A stretch of DNA of 64,000 bases, from contig NZ_JAKCMI010000021.1 in NCBI RefSeq assembly GCF_021412585.1, positions 186,001 through 250,000 on the forward strand, given 5' to 3'. The notes beneath the pieces are model-generated. The model was not told the origin of the DNA and did no database searches. It saw only the letters and a program-made list of their open reading frames with translations. The translations under genes and the position numbers were made by a program. This document shows, in pieces, positions 1 to 7,375 of the stretch. Source of the stretch: Halomonas alkalisoli. Lineage in GTDB: Bacteria > Pseudomonadota > Gammaproteobacteria > Pseudomonadales > Halomonadaceae. Positions within the stretch are counted from its first letter, which is position 1. Every line of letters begins with the position of its first letter.

Positions 1-2
1 AG

Positions 3-3000
3 CTGCGCGAGCGGATTCGCGCGCGACTGGTCGAGGCAGCGAATGTCTTTCTAACCGAAGCGGCTCCCAAGGCTGACCAAGGGGCGCCGGGGGCAGGCCG
101 AAGAGGAGGTCCGATTCCAGGGATGGAATCGGTAGCGCCCAAGGATGGGTTCACAGCGCCTCCTCGCAGGCCTGACGCCGGATCAGCCCCGGCTACGAAG
201 AGCCAAGCAGATCCGCTGCTCATCGCCCTCCGCGACCAATACGATCCCGCCACCTGGCCCTCCTGCGCCCGGCGCCTGCAGCTCGCCGCCGAATGGATGG
301 ACGAGGCCGCCGTCTCCACCATCCACAGCTGGTGCTACCGCATGCTGCGCGAGCACGCCTTCGACAGCGGCAGCCTGTTCTCCCTCGACCTGGAAAACGA
401 CCAGACCGAGCTGGAACTCGAAGTGGTGCGCGACTACTGGCGCAGCTTCTACTACCCGCTCAACACCGACGAACTGGCCAGTGTGGTACGCCACTGGAGC
501 ACGCCCGAGCAACTGCACGCTGCCGTGCGCGGGCTGATGCCCGAAGCCGAGGCGCTGGATAAAGGCGCCCCGCCCCCGACCGAGACGGTCACCAACGCCC
601 AGCGCGAGACCGCCGAGCGCCTGGCAGAGCTCAAGGCGCCGTGGGCCACGTGGGTCGAGCAATTGCGCGACGTGTTCGAAGAGGCCGCCCAGCAGAAGGC
701 CTTCAAGGGCCAGAGCTTCAACGCCAAGAGCCGCGCCAACTGGCTCGGCGCGCTGCGCGACTGGTCCCAGGGGGATGCCACCTGGCCCAACCTCACCGAC
801 GCCGCCTGGAAGCGCCTCACACCCCAGGGCATGGCCGATATCTGGCTCAAGGGCGAGCCGCCGAACCACCCCGCCCTGGCCGCGCTGGAAACGCTGCAGG
901 ACGAGCTCAACGCCCTGCCCGATCCCTACGCCGACCTGCTCACCCACGCCGTACACTGGTGCCGGGCGCGGCTCGACCGCGAGCAGGAGCGCCGCGCCGA
1001 GATGGGCCCCAACGAGCTGCTCACGCACCTCGACCGGGCGTTGGCCGGCCCCAACCGCGAGGCGCTGGGCGCGCAGATCCGCCGCCAGTTCCCGGTCGCC
1101 CTGGTCGACGAATTCCAGGACACCGACCCGGTGCAGTACCGCATCTTCGACTGCGTCTACCGCATCCGCGAGAACTCGCCTGAGAACGGCGTGTTCCTGA
1201 TCGGCGACCCCAAGCAGGCGATCTACGCCTTCCGCGGCGCCGACATCCATACCTACCTGCGCGCACGCCGCGACACCGATGGCCGCCACGTCACCCTGGG
1301 CACCAACTTCCGCTCCAGCAGCGAGATGGTCGAATCGGTGAACCGCTGCTTCGAATTCGCCGAGGCGCACCCGCCCGGCGCCTTCCTGTTCAATTCTCCC
1401 GAGGGAAATCCCGTTCCCTTCCTGCCCGTGGGAGCGAAAGGACGCAAGGACTCACTCACCCGCCAGGGTCAGCCGCTGCCAGCCATGACCCTGTGGCAGC
1501 TCGACAGCGACGAGCCGCTCTCCAAGACCGCCTACCACGGCGTGATGGCCGAGCGCTGCGCCTCCTATATGGTCGAGCTGCTCAACGAAGGCCAGGCGGA
1601 GCGTACCGGCTTCAAGGATGAGGACACCCTCAAGCCGCTCAAGCCCTCCGATATGGCGGTACTGGTCAACGGCCTGGGCGAGGCGCGGGCGATCCGCCAG
1701 GCGCTGGCCCGGCGTGGGGTGAAGAGCGTCTACCTCTCCGACAAGGACAAGGTGTTCGCCTCGCCGGTCGCCCCCCAGCTCGACGCCTGGCTGCGCGCCT
1801 GTGCGGCGCCTGAAGACGACCGGCTGCTGCGCACCGCCCTGGCCACCCCGGTGCTGGGGCTCGATATCGCCACGTTGGATAGTTTGAACGAAGACGAGCT
1901 GGCCTGGGAAAGCCGGGTGCTGCAGTTCCGCGACTACCACCGGCTGTGGCAGCGCCAGGGCGTGCTGCCGCTGGTGCGCAAGATCATCCACGACTTCGAC
2001 GTGGCGACGCGGCTGCTTTCGAGCGGGCCTGCCAGCGACGGTGAGAGAGCACTTACCGACCTGCTCCATCTAGGGGAATTGCTGCAGCACGCCAGCCAGG
2101 AACTCGACGGCGAACACGCGCTGATCCGCTTTCTCGCCGAATCCATTGCCCACCCCGAAGGCCAGGGCGACACCCACAAGCTGCGCCTGGAGAGCGACGC
2201 CGACCTGGTGCAGGTCATCACCATTCACAAATCCAAGGGGCTGGAGTACCCGCTGGTATTCCTGCCCTTTATCTGCAGCCACCGTCCGACGAAGAAGGAT
2301 GACTCGCCGCTGCGCTGGCACGACGCCGAGGGCCGCCTGCGCATCAGCCTGGAGGCCGATGACGAAACCCTGGCCACCGTCGACCGCGAGCGCCTGGGCG
2401 AAGACCTGCGCAAGCTCTACGTGGCGCTGACCCGCGCGCGCCACGCCACCTGGCTCGGCATGGCGCCGCTCAAGGGCGGCGAAGGCAGCGCCATCGGCCA
2501 GCTGCTGGCCAACGGAGAGCCGATCGGTCCCAGTGTTTTTGAAGAAGCGCTGACGCGGCTCAAGGGCGACTGCGCCGCCATCGAGATCGCCCCGGCACCG
2601 CCGGCCCACGCCCAGATCCTAACCCAGACAGAGCGCGACGACGCCCTCGGCGAAGCACGCACGCCCACGCGCCCCGCCCGGGAGCACTGGTGGATCGCCA
2701 GCTACTCGGCGCTGCGCCTCTCGGGCGAAATGGTAAGCGCCCCAGTAAGGGCTGACTTACCTTCTACCCCCCATGACAGCGAAGCGCAGCGAAACGGCAG
2801 CCTGCCCGAGCCGGCCACCGCTATGGAGGCCACCGCGCTGGAAGTGATCGAAGAACCCCATGACAGCGGCCAGAGCGAACCGCTGCCCTCCTTGCATCGC
2901 TTCCCCCGCGGCCCAGGGCCCGGCACCTTCCTGCACGGCATTCTCGAATGGGCCGGCGAGCACGGCTTCGCCCGCGTGGCCCGCGACCCCGCCCTGCGCG

Positions 3001-3683
3001 AGGAGACCCTGGCCCGCCGCTGCCAGGTGCGCGGCTGGCAGCCGTGGCTGAATACCCTGCACGCCTGGTTCGGCACCCTACTCGCCGCCCCGCTGCCGCT
3101 GCCCAATGGCGCGGGCAGCCTCACCCTCGAAACCCTCACCAGCTACCAGGTGGAAATGGAGTTCTGGTTCGCCGCCAGCAAGGTCGGCACCCGCCGGCTG
3201 GACGCCCTCGTAAGTGCTTACACACTCCCCAGCCCGGATGACAGCGAAGGTGCCAGCCTGCCGCGCCCCGCGTTGGATGCCGACACCCTTAACGGCATGC
3301 TCAAGGGCTTCATCGACCTGGTGTTCGAGCATGAAGGGCGCTACTACGTGGCCGACTGGAAATCGAACCACCTGGGGCCGGACGACAGCGCCTACAGCCC
3401 CGAAGCGATGCGCCAGGCGGTGGCCGAGAAACGCTACGACCTGCAGTACGCACTCTACCTGCTGGCCCTGCACCGGCTGCTCAAGGCGCGCCTGCCGGGC
3501 TACGACTACGACCGCCACATCGGCGGCTCGCTCACGGTGTTCCTACGCGGCGCCAATGCAGATAGCCGCGGCGTGCACGCCGAGCGCCCCCCGCGTGAGC
3601 TGATCGAAGCGATGGATGCGCTGTTCCAGGGCGACACCCAAGCGGCGAGCGCCGCCACTCAGGCAACGGAGGCGCCGGCATGA
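3..3683 (+). CDS. recB: RecBCD exonuclease V beta subunit, 5' end outside window
   Basis: RecB is the 3'-5' helicase and nuclease subunit of RecBCD, which processes double-strand breaks and degrades foreign linear DNA. The frame is open from base 3 with no start, so the Walker A region lies upstream of the window. Visible UvrD-like motifs are the DEFQDTD box (near 1108), GDPKQAIYAFRG (near 1204), TNFRSS (near 1303), ITIHKSKGLEYP (near 2218) and YVALTRARH (near 2418). The C-terminal nuclease motif, FIDLVFEHEG followed by VADWKSN, is near 3310-3370. The stop overlaps the recD start as ATGA, so the two genes are translationally coupled. Oddities are a palindromic repeat read in frame at 103-165 and low-conservation inserts near 1400-1460, 2740-2860 and 3210-3260. 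Identity is secure. Confidence 0.96.
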   Translation: MRERIRARLVEAANVFLTEAAPKADQGAPGAGRRGGPIPGMESVAPKDGFTAPPRRPDAGSAPATKSQADPLLIALRDQYDPATWPSCARRLQLAAEWMDEAAVSTIHSWCYRMLREHAFDSGSLFSLDLENDQTELELEVVRDYWRSFYYPLNTDELASVVRHWSTPEQLHAAVRGLMPEAEALDKGAPPPTETVTNAQRETAERLAELKAPWATWVEQLRDVFEEAAQQKAFKGQSFNAKSRANWLGALRDWSQGDATWPNLTDAAWKRLTPQGMADIWLKGEPPNHPALAALETLQDELNALPDPYADLLTHAVHWCRARLDREQERRAEMGPNELLTHLDRALAGPNREALGAQIRRQFPVALVDEFQDTDPVQYRIFDCVYRIRENSPENGVFLIGDPKQAIYAFRGADIHTYLRARRDTDGRHVTLGTNFRSSSEMVESVNRCFEFAEAHPPGAFLFNSPEGNPVPFLPVGAKGRKDSLTRQGQPLPAMTLWQLDSDEPLSKTAYHGVMAERCASYMVELLNEGQAERTGFKDEDTLKPLKPSDMAVLVNGLGEARAIRQALARRGVKSVYLSDKDKVFASPVAPQLDAWLRACAAPEDDRLLRTALATPVLGLDIATLDSLNEDELAWESRVLQFRDYHRLWQRQGVLPLVRKIIHDFDVATRLLSSGPASDGERALTDLLHLGELLQHASQELDGEHALIRFLAESIAHPEGQGDTHKLRLESDADLVQVITIHKSKGLEYPLVFLPFICSHRPTKKDDSPLRWHDAEGRLRISLEADDETLATVDRERLGEDLRKLYVALTRARHATWLGMAPLKGGEGSAIGQLLANGEPIGPSVFEEALTRLKGDCAAIEIAPAPPAHAQILTQTERDDALGEARTPTRPAREHWWIASYSALRLSGEMVSAPVRADLPSTPHDSEAQRNGSLPEPATAMEATALEVIEEPHDSGQSEPLPSLHRFPRGPGPGTFLHGILEWAGEHGFARVARDPALREETLARRCQVRGWQPWLNTLHAWFGTLLAAPLPLPNGAGSLTLETLTSYQVEMEFWFAASKVGTRRLDALVSAYTLPSPDDSEGASLPRPALDADTLNGMLKGFIDLVFEHEGRYYVADWKSNHLGPDDSAYSPEAMRQAVAEKRYDLQYALYLLALHRLLKARLPGYDYDRHIGGSLTVFLRGANADSRGVHAERPPRELIEAMDALFQGDTQAASAATQATEAPA
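103..165 (+). repeat. Two-hairpin palindromic repeat inside recB
   Basis: An outer 7-bp inverted repeat (GAGGAGG at 103-109, CCTCCTC at 159-165) encloses a perfect hairpin (GATTCCA, loop GGGA, TGGAATC, 113-130) and a shorter one (CCCA, loop AGGA, TGGG, 138-149). The element is translated in frame as part of recB. Its architecture, two hairpins with GGA in the loops, resembles the element at 27098-27143. I infer that it is a dispersed REP-like element. Confidence 0.6.
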
Positions 3684-6070
3684 GCAAGCGCAGCAAGAAC
3701 CACGACGACGCCACCCCGGACCTGTTCGCCGACCTGAACGAGTCCGACGATGCCGCAGCGCCCCAAGCCGCGCAGGGCAACGCACAGGCCGCGCTCAACG
3801 ATACCCAAGCACTGTTCGCCCTGCTCGACCGCTGGGTGGAACGCGGCTGGCTGCGTGCGCTGGACCGGGCACTGGCGAGCTTCTTCCAGCGCGAGGTGAG
3901 CGACGCCCCTCCCCTGCTGCTGCTTGCCGCCGCACTGGCCAGCCATCAGCTCGGCCGCGGCCACGTCTGTCTCGACCTCGCCCAGACCCTGTCCGCCCCC
4001 GACCTGGCGCTCTCGCTGCCGCCGGAAGGCGATGACCTTAGCGATCCACCGCCGCTGCCCAGTGACCTGCTGGCAGGGCTGGAACTCGCCACCTGGCGCG
4101 ACGCCCTGAACCACCCCGCCCTGGTGGCGGACGGTAGTGGCCCAGGAAACACCCCGCTGGTGCGCAGCGAGCGCGACGGCAACGTGCGGCTCTACCTGCG
4201 CCGCTACTGGCAGTACGAGCGGGATATTCGCCACCACATCTCAGCAAGACTGGGCACAAGCGACGACGCCTTACCCTCAAGCACAAGCGATGAAATCTGT
4301 AGGAGGAAGCTTCAGCTCACGACTGGCGCCGATAGGCGCCCGGATAACGCCACCGACACTAACCGCTTCGCCACTGCTCTTGATTCCCTCTTCCCCAGCA
4401 GCGCGGACATCGACTGGCAAAAAATCGCCTGCGCCCTCGCCGCCCAGGCTCACTTCGCCGTCATCACCGGCGGCCCCGGCACCGGCAAGACCACCACCGT
4501 GGTCAAATTGCTCGCCCTGCTGCAGGCGCTGGCCCTGGGCGAGCCGGTACAAGCGGGCTCCAGCGCTCCGCGCCCGCTGCGCATCCGCCTGGCCGCCCCC
4601 ACCGGCAAGGCCGCCGCGCGCCTCAACGAATCCATCGCCAAGCAGGTGCAGGGGCTTTCGCTGGTGGAACTGTCCGGCGCCGTGGGCCAACAGGGTGTGG
4701 ATATCTCAATACTGCGTGACAGCATCCCCACCGAAGTGACCACGCTGCACCGCCTTCTGGGCTCACGACCGGATACCCGCCACTTCCGCCACCACGCCGG
4801 CAACCCGCTGGCGCTGGACGCCCTGGTGATCGACGAAGCCTCGATGGTGGATATCGAGATGATGGCCGCCGTGCTCACCGCCCTGCCGCCCAAGGCGCGG
4901 CTGATCCTGCTCGGTGACAAGGACCAGCTCGCCTCGGTGGAAGCCGGTGCCGTGCTCGGCGACCTGTGCCAGCATGCCGAAGGCGGCCATTACACCCCGG
5001 CTACCTGCGACTGGCTGGAACAAGTAATCGGCACGCCGATACCCGAGCAATACCGCGACGAAGCAGGCCAGCCGCTGGACCAGGCCATTGCCATGCTGCG
5101 GGTAAGCCACCGCTTCGATGCGAAAAGCGGCATCGGCCAGCTCGCCGAAGCGGTCAACCGCCCGCTCGGCGCTGACCACGGCCAGAAGGAGAAGAAACGC
5201 GCCGTGCGCGAGATCTTCGGCACTGATGGAAAGTCACGCTACGCCGATATTGCCCGTCTCGCCCTGGCGGATGCCGACGACCCGGCGCTGGATCGCCTGG
5301 TAGTGAACGGCAACCCGGCCGGCTTCGCCAACAGCGGCGAAGGCCGCCACGACCGCCGTGGCGAAACCATCGCGCCGCCGGTCGGCTACGGCCACTACCT
5401 TGAAGTAATGAAATCAGCGCGCCCCGCTCAGCCCTTCTTCGGCGAAGGCGAAGCCCGCCAGCCCTATGACGACTGGGCCCGCCAGGTGCTCGCCGCCCAC
5501 GGCCACTTCCAGCTGCTGTGTGCGCTGAGGAAAGGCACCTGGGGTATCGAAGGACTGAACCCGAGAATCGGCCGGGCACTCCGCCGCGCCGGCTGGCTCA
5601 AGGCCAGCGACCTGGAACTGGAACAGGGTTGGTTCGAAGGCCGCCCGGTACTCGTCACCCGCAACGACTACGGCCTGGGGCTGATGAACGGCGATATCGG
5701 CATCACCCTCGCCGTGCCCGAGGCTCTCACCGCCAGCGAATCCCCCGGCCGCACCCTGCTGCGCGTTGCCTTCCCGGCCAGCGACGGCAGCGGCGACATC
5801 AAGTGGGTGCTACCCAGCCGCCTGCAGGCGGTGGAAACCGTATTCGCCATGACGGTACACAAATCCCAGGGCTCGGAATTCACCCACACCGCCCTGCTGC
5901 TTCCCGACGCCCCCAACCCCATCCTCACCCGGGAACTGGTCTACACCGGCATCACCCGCGCGAGGGACTGGCTCACTCTAGTGGAGACGGGCCGGGGAAT
6001 GCTGGATGAGGCGGTGACGAGAGAGGTGGTGAGGGTGAGTGGGTTGGGGATAACGTCAGGCCAAGATTAG
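3680..6070 (+). CDS. recD: RecBCD exonuclease V alpha subunit
   Basis: RecD is the 5'-3' helicase subunit of RecBCD; the protein has 796 residues. An N-terminal helical domain (about 1-110) is followed by the Walker A motif GGPGTGKTTTV near residue 262, the Walker B motif VIDEASMVD near 384, and the superfamily-1 motif TVHKSQGSEF near 725. The C-terminal segment ELVYTGITRARDWL is characteristic of RecD. It starts inside the recB stop (ATGA overlap). Between residues about 206 and 222 the protein includes the translation of a palindromic repeat (4298-4342), and residues about 475-600 contain poorly conserved stretches. A decayed copy of the last ~55 codons lies downstream at 6601-6770. Confidence 0.96.
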   Translation: MSKRSKNHDDATPDLFADLNESDDAAAPQAAQGNAQAALNDTQALFALLDRWVERGWLRALDRALASFFQREVSDAPPLLLLAAALASHQLGRGHVCLDLAQTLSAPDLALSLPPEGDDLSDPPPLPSDLLAGLELATWRDALNHPALVADGSGPGNTPLVRSERDGNVRLYLRRYWQYERDIRHHISARLGTSDDALPSSTSDEICRRKLQLTTGADRRPDNATDTNRFATALDSLFPSSADIDWQKIACALAAQAHFAVITGGPGTGKTTTVVKLLALLQALALGEPVQAGSSAPRPLRIRLAAPTGKAAARLNESIAKQVQGLSLVELSGAVGQQGVDISILRDSIPTEVTTLHRLLGSRPDTRHFRHHAGNPLALDALVIDEASMVDIEMMAAVLTALPPKARLILLGDKDQLASVEAGAVLGDLCQHAEGGHYTPATCDWLEQVIGTPIPEQYRDEAGQPLDQAIAMLRVSHRFDAKSGIGQLAEAVNRPLGADHGQKEKKRAVREIFGTDGKSRYADIARLALADADDPALDRLVVNGNPAGFANSGEGRHDRRGETIAPPVGYGHYLEVMKSARPAQPFFGEGEARQPYDDWARQVLAAHGHFQLLCALRKGTWGIEGLNPRIGRALRRAGWLKASDLELEQGWFEGRPVLVTRNDYGLGLMNGDIGITLAVPEALTASESPGRTLLRVAFPASDGSGDIKWVLPSRLQAVETVFAMTVHKSQGSEFTHTALLLPDAPNPILTRELVYTGITRARDWLTLVETGRGMLDEAVTREVVRVSGLGITSGQD
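4298..4342 (+). repeat. REP-like element inside recD
   Basis: The segment begins CTGTAGGAGGAAGCTTCAGC, contains the palindrome GAAGCTTC, and ends with a perfect hairpin GGCGCC-GATA-GGCGCC (4325-4340). The opening resembles the TGTAGGAG-type REP elements known from pseudomonads and halomonads. It is read in frame within recD as residues ICRRKLQLTTGADRR. Confidence 0.55.
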
Positions 6071-6201
6071 CGCCAGGGAATGCAACGAAAACACGCCAAG
6101 ACGCTGCCCGCCATCTTCAGCCGACCCACCCTTCACCGGATCCCGACAAGGGCGCGGTGGCCAGCATTCCGCAAGTGGTTGGAAGAGAACGGAGAGACCC
6201 C

Positions 6202-6534
6202 GTGAACAACATTATGATCATCAACGGCTATCGCGCTATGATCCAGTACGACCCGGATATCGAGATGTTCCGCGGTGAGTTTATCGGCCTGAACGGCAGT
6301 GCCGACTTCTACGCCGACAGCGTGGCCAAGCTGCGCGAAGAAGGCCGGGATTCACTGCGTGTCTTCCTCGAGGAGTGCCGGGAACGAGGCATCGAGCCCA
6401 CCAAGTCCTACTCCGGTAAGTTCCAGGTGCGCCTGCCTGAGGAGCTGCACAAGAACGCCATCGATGCCGCCACAGCCAAGGGGCAAAGCCTCAATCAGTT
6501 CGTAGCTACCGCCATAGGGCACGAGCTTTCTTGA
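6202..6534 (+). CDS. HicB-family antitoxin, orphan
   Basis: The protein has about 110 residues and begins MNNIMIINGYRAMIQYDPDIEMFRGEF. This partial RNase-H-fold domain, with GLNGSADFYADSV, is typical of the longer HicB-family proteins (COG4226). It is followed by an Arc/ribbon-helix-helix-like C-terminus (KFQVRLPEELHKNAIDAATAKGQSLNQFV). The GTG start at 6202 is chosen because GGAGAGA lies about 5 bases upstream; an earlier in-frame GTG at 6157 has no such site. HicB usually binds and neutralises the HicA mRNA interferase encoded just upstream. No hicA is present between the recD stop and this gene, so it is an orphan or an autonomous regulator. Confidence 0.8.
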   Translation: MNNIMIINGYRAMIQYDPDIEMFRGEFIGLNGSADFYADSVAKLREEGRDSLRVFLEECRERGIEPTKSYSGKFQVRLPEELHKNAIDAATAKGQSLNQFVATAIGHELS

Positions 6535-6600
6535 TAACATTGCCTCTCAGAGCCGGTGTAACACATTCGGGACGCAGTGCGTACAGAAAACCTCTCCCGG

Positions 6601-6775
6601 CACCGCTGCCGCCCCCCACTACTTCCCCGACGCCCCAACCCCATCCTCACCCGAGAACTGGTCTACACCGGCATCACTCGCGCCAATCACTGGCACACGC
6701 AGGTTGAGGCGGGACAAGGGATGCTGGCTGAATGCGGTGGCGAGGGAGGTCATGAGTGGTTGCGGGAGGTTGTAG
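6601..6775 (+). pseudogene. Decayed duplicate of the recD 3' end
   Basis: Translated, this stretch gives PNPILTRELVYTGITRANHW followed by a segment like VEAGQGMLAE, which matches the recD C-terminus encoded at about 5881-6045 (PNPILTRELVYTGITRARDW, then VETGRGMLDE). The DNA similarity is obvious over about 100 bases and then fades. The upstream part of recD is missing, so this is a fragment, not a gene. An open frame of 105 codons (6577-6894) runs through it and past it, ending in about 40 unrecognised residues. With the intact recD end it brackets hicB. Confidence 0.8.
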
Positions 6776-6894
6776 GCCCCTGCAGCCCGAACGTCATGAT
6801 GGTATGGGCGAATTCGGATCGCGCCATGCACCACAAAGAAAGAGCCGATTATATGCACGCGAAAAAGATGCCTCAGCTCAAGGCCGAAGCCTAA

Positions 6895-7021
6895 GCCGAA
6901 GAACAGAAGTTTCGGGAAACCCACGACTCCTCGGCCACGTAGAGTGGAACTAGGTAGTGCCCGCTTCTTTCCAGAATTTACGCCCTTCACCAAACCCGCC
7001 TCACTTCGTCTTCCCTAAGCA
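6895..7021. other. Intergenic stretch, nothing recognised
   Basis: No gene, RNA or repeat could be recognised between the open frame over the recD fragment and the candidate small ORF. Base composition is intermediate between the GC-rich recBCD side and the AT-rich reverse transcriptase operon. Confidence 0.4.
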
Positions 7022-7270
7022 TTACTCGGTCGAATCAAGATAAAGACCAACAAGCGCGACATGCTCTATCAGCTCCTGCTTGAGGTTTGGCTTGCAGATG
7101 ATGTCAACGATAGCCTGCGAAGTAAGTAATGTGCTAATGAGCATGGTCAATAGCCGAAGAGTGACAAAGAAACAACGAGGTAAAGCCCACGTCTGCGGTT
7201 CTTCCTTCTCTCGCGGGAACTGTTCTAACTCGTGCGGGATAACGGCGTAAAAAATAGGCGGGTGGCTCAT
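7022..7270 (-). CDS. Possible small ORF behind the DRT3 noncoding RNA
   Basis: An open frame of 82 codons starts MSHPPIFYAVIPHELEQF and ends LIEHVALVGLYLDSTE, with a hydrophobic stretch in the middle (CFFVTLRLLTMLISTLLTS). Its ATG lies inside the hairpin that I interpret as the terminator of the upstream noncoding RNA, and a GAGGGTGG sequence precedes it. Both readings are possible, but they compete. I do not recognise the protein. It could be a chance frame or the remnant of a gene cut by the island. Confidence 0.25.
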   Translation of the reverse strand: MSHPPIFYAVIPHELEQFPREKEEPQTWALPRCFFVTLRLLTMLISTLLTSQAIVDIICKPNLKQELIEHVALVGLYLDSTE

Positions 7271-7371
7271 CCGGGCCACCCTCGTCACCACTTCCATGCA
7301 TAGGACAGAGGTAACGTCCATGCGAGTGTGTGAGCTGCCTACAGCCATTATCGGTTGGATGATGCATGAAC
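7249..7371 (-). ncRNA. Candidate DRT3 noncoding RNA
   Basis: Immediately behind drt3b on the same strand lies about 123 nt of structured sequence. A 7-bp stem (CATGCAT at 7368-7362 with ATGCATG at 7301-7295, extendable by two pairs) encloses a small hairpin (GGCTG at 7346-7342 with CAGCT at 7337-7333), and directly after it an unpaired CACACAC (7332-7326). A second hairpin, GGTGGC...GCCACC (7280-7261), followed after 6 nt by six T, could end transcription. A promoter-like TTGACG-N18-TATATT lies just upstream. As I recall recent work, DRT3 needs a noncoding RNA with a conserved ACACAC template. The location and 5' end are inferred, not demonstrated. Confidence 0.5.
7261..7280 (-). terminator. 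Hairpin ending the candidate ncRNA
   Basis: A perfect 6-bp stem GGTGGC/GCCACC with an 8-nt loop is followed 6 nt later by six T (7254-7249) on the minus strand. It is a weak to moderate intrinsic terminator because the T-tract is displaced from the stem. Confidence 0.4.
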
Positions 7372-7375
7372 ATTA

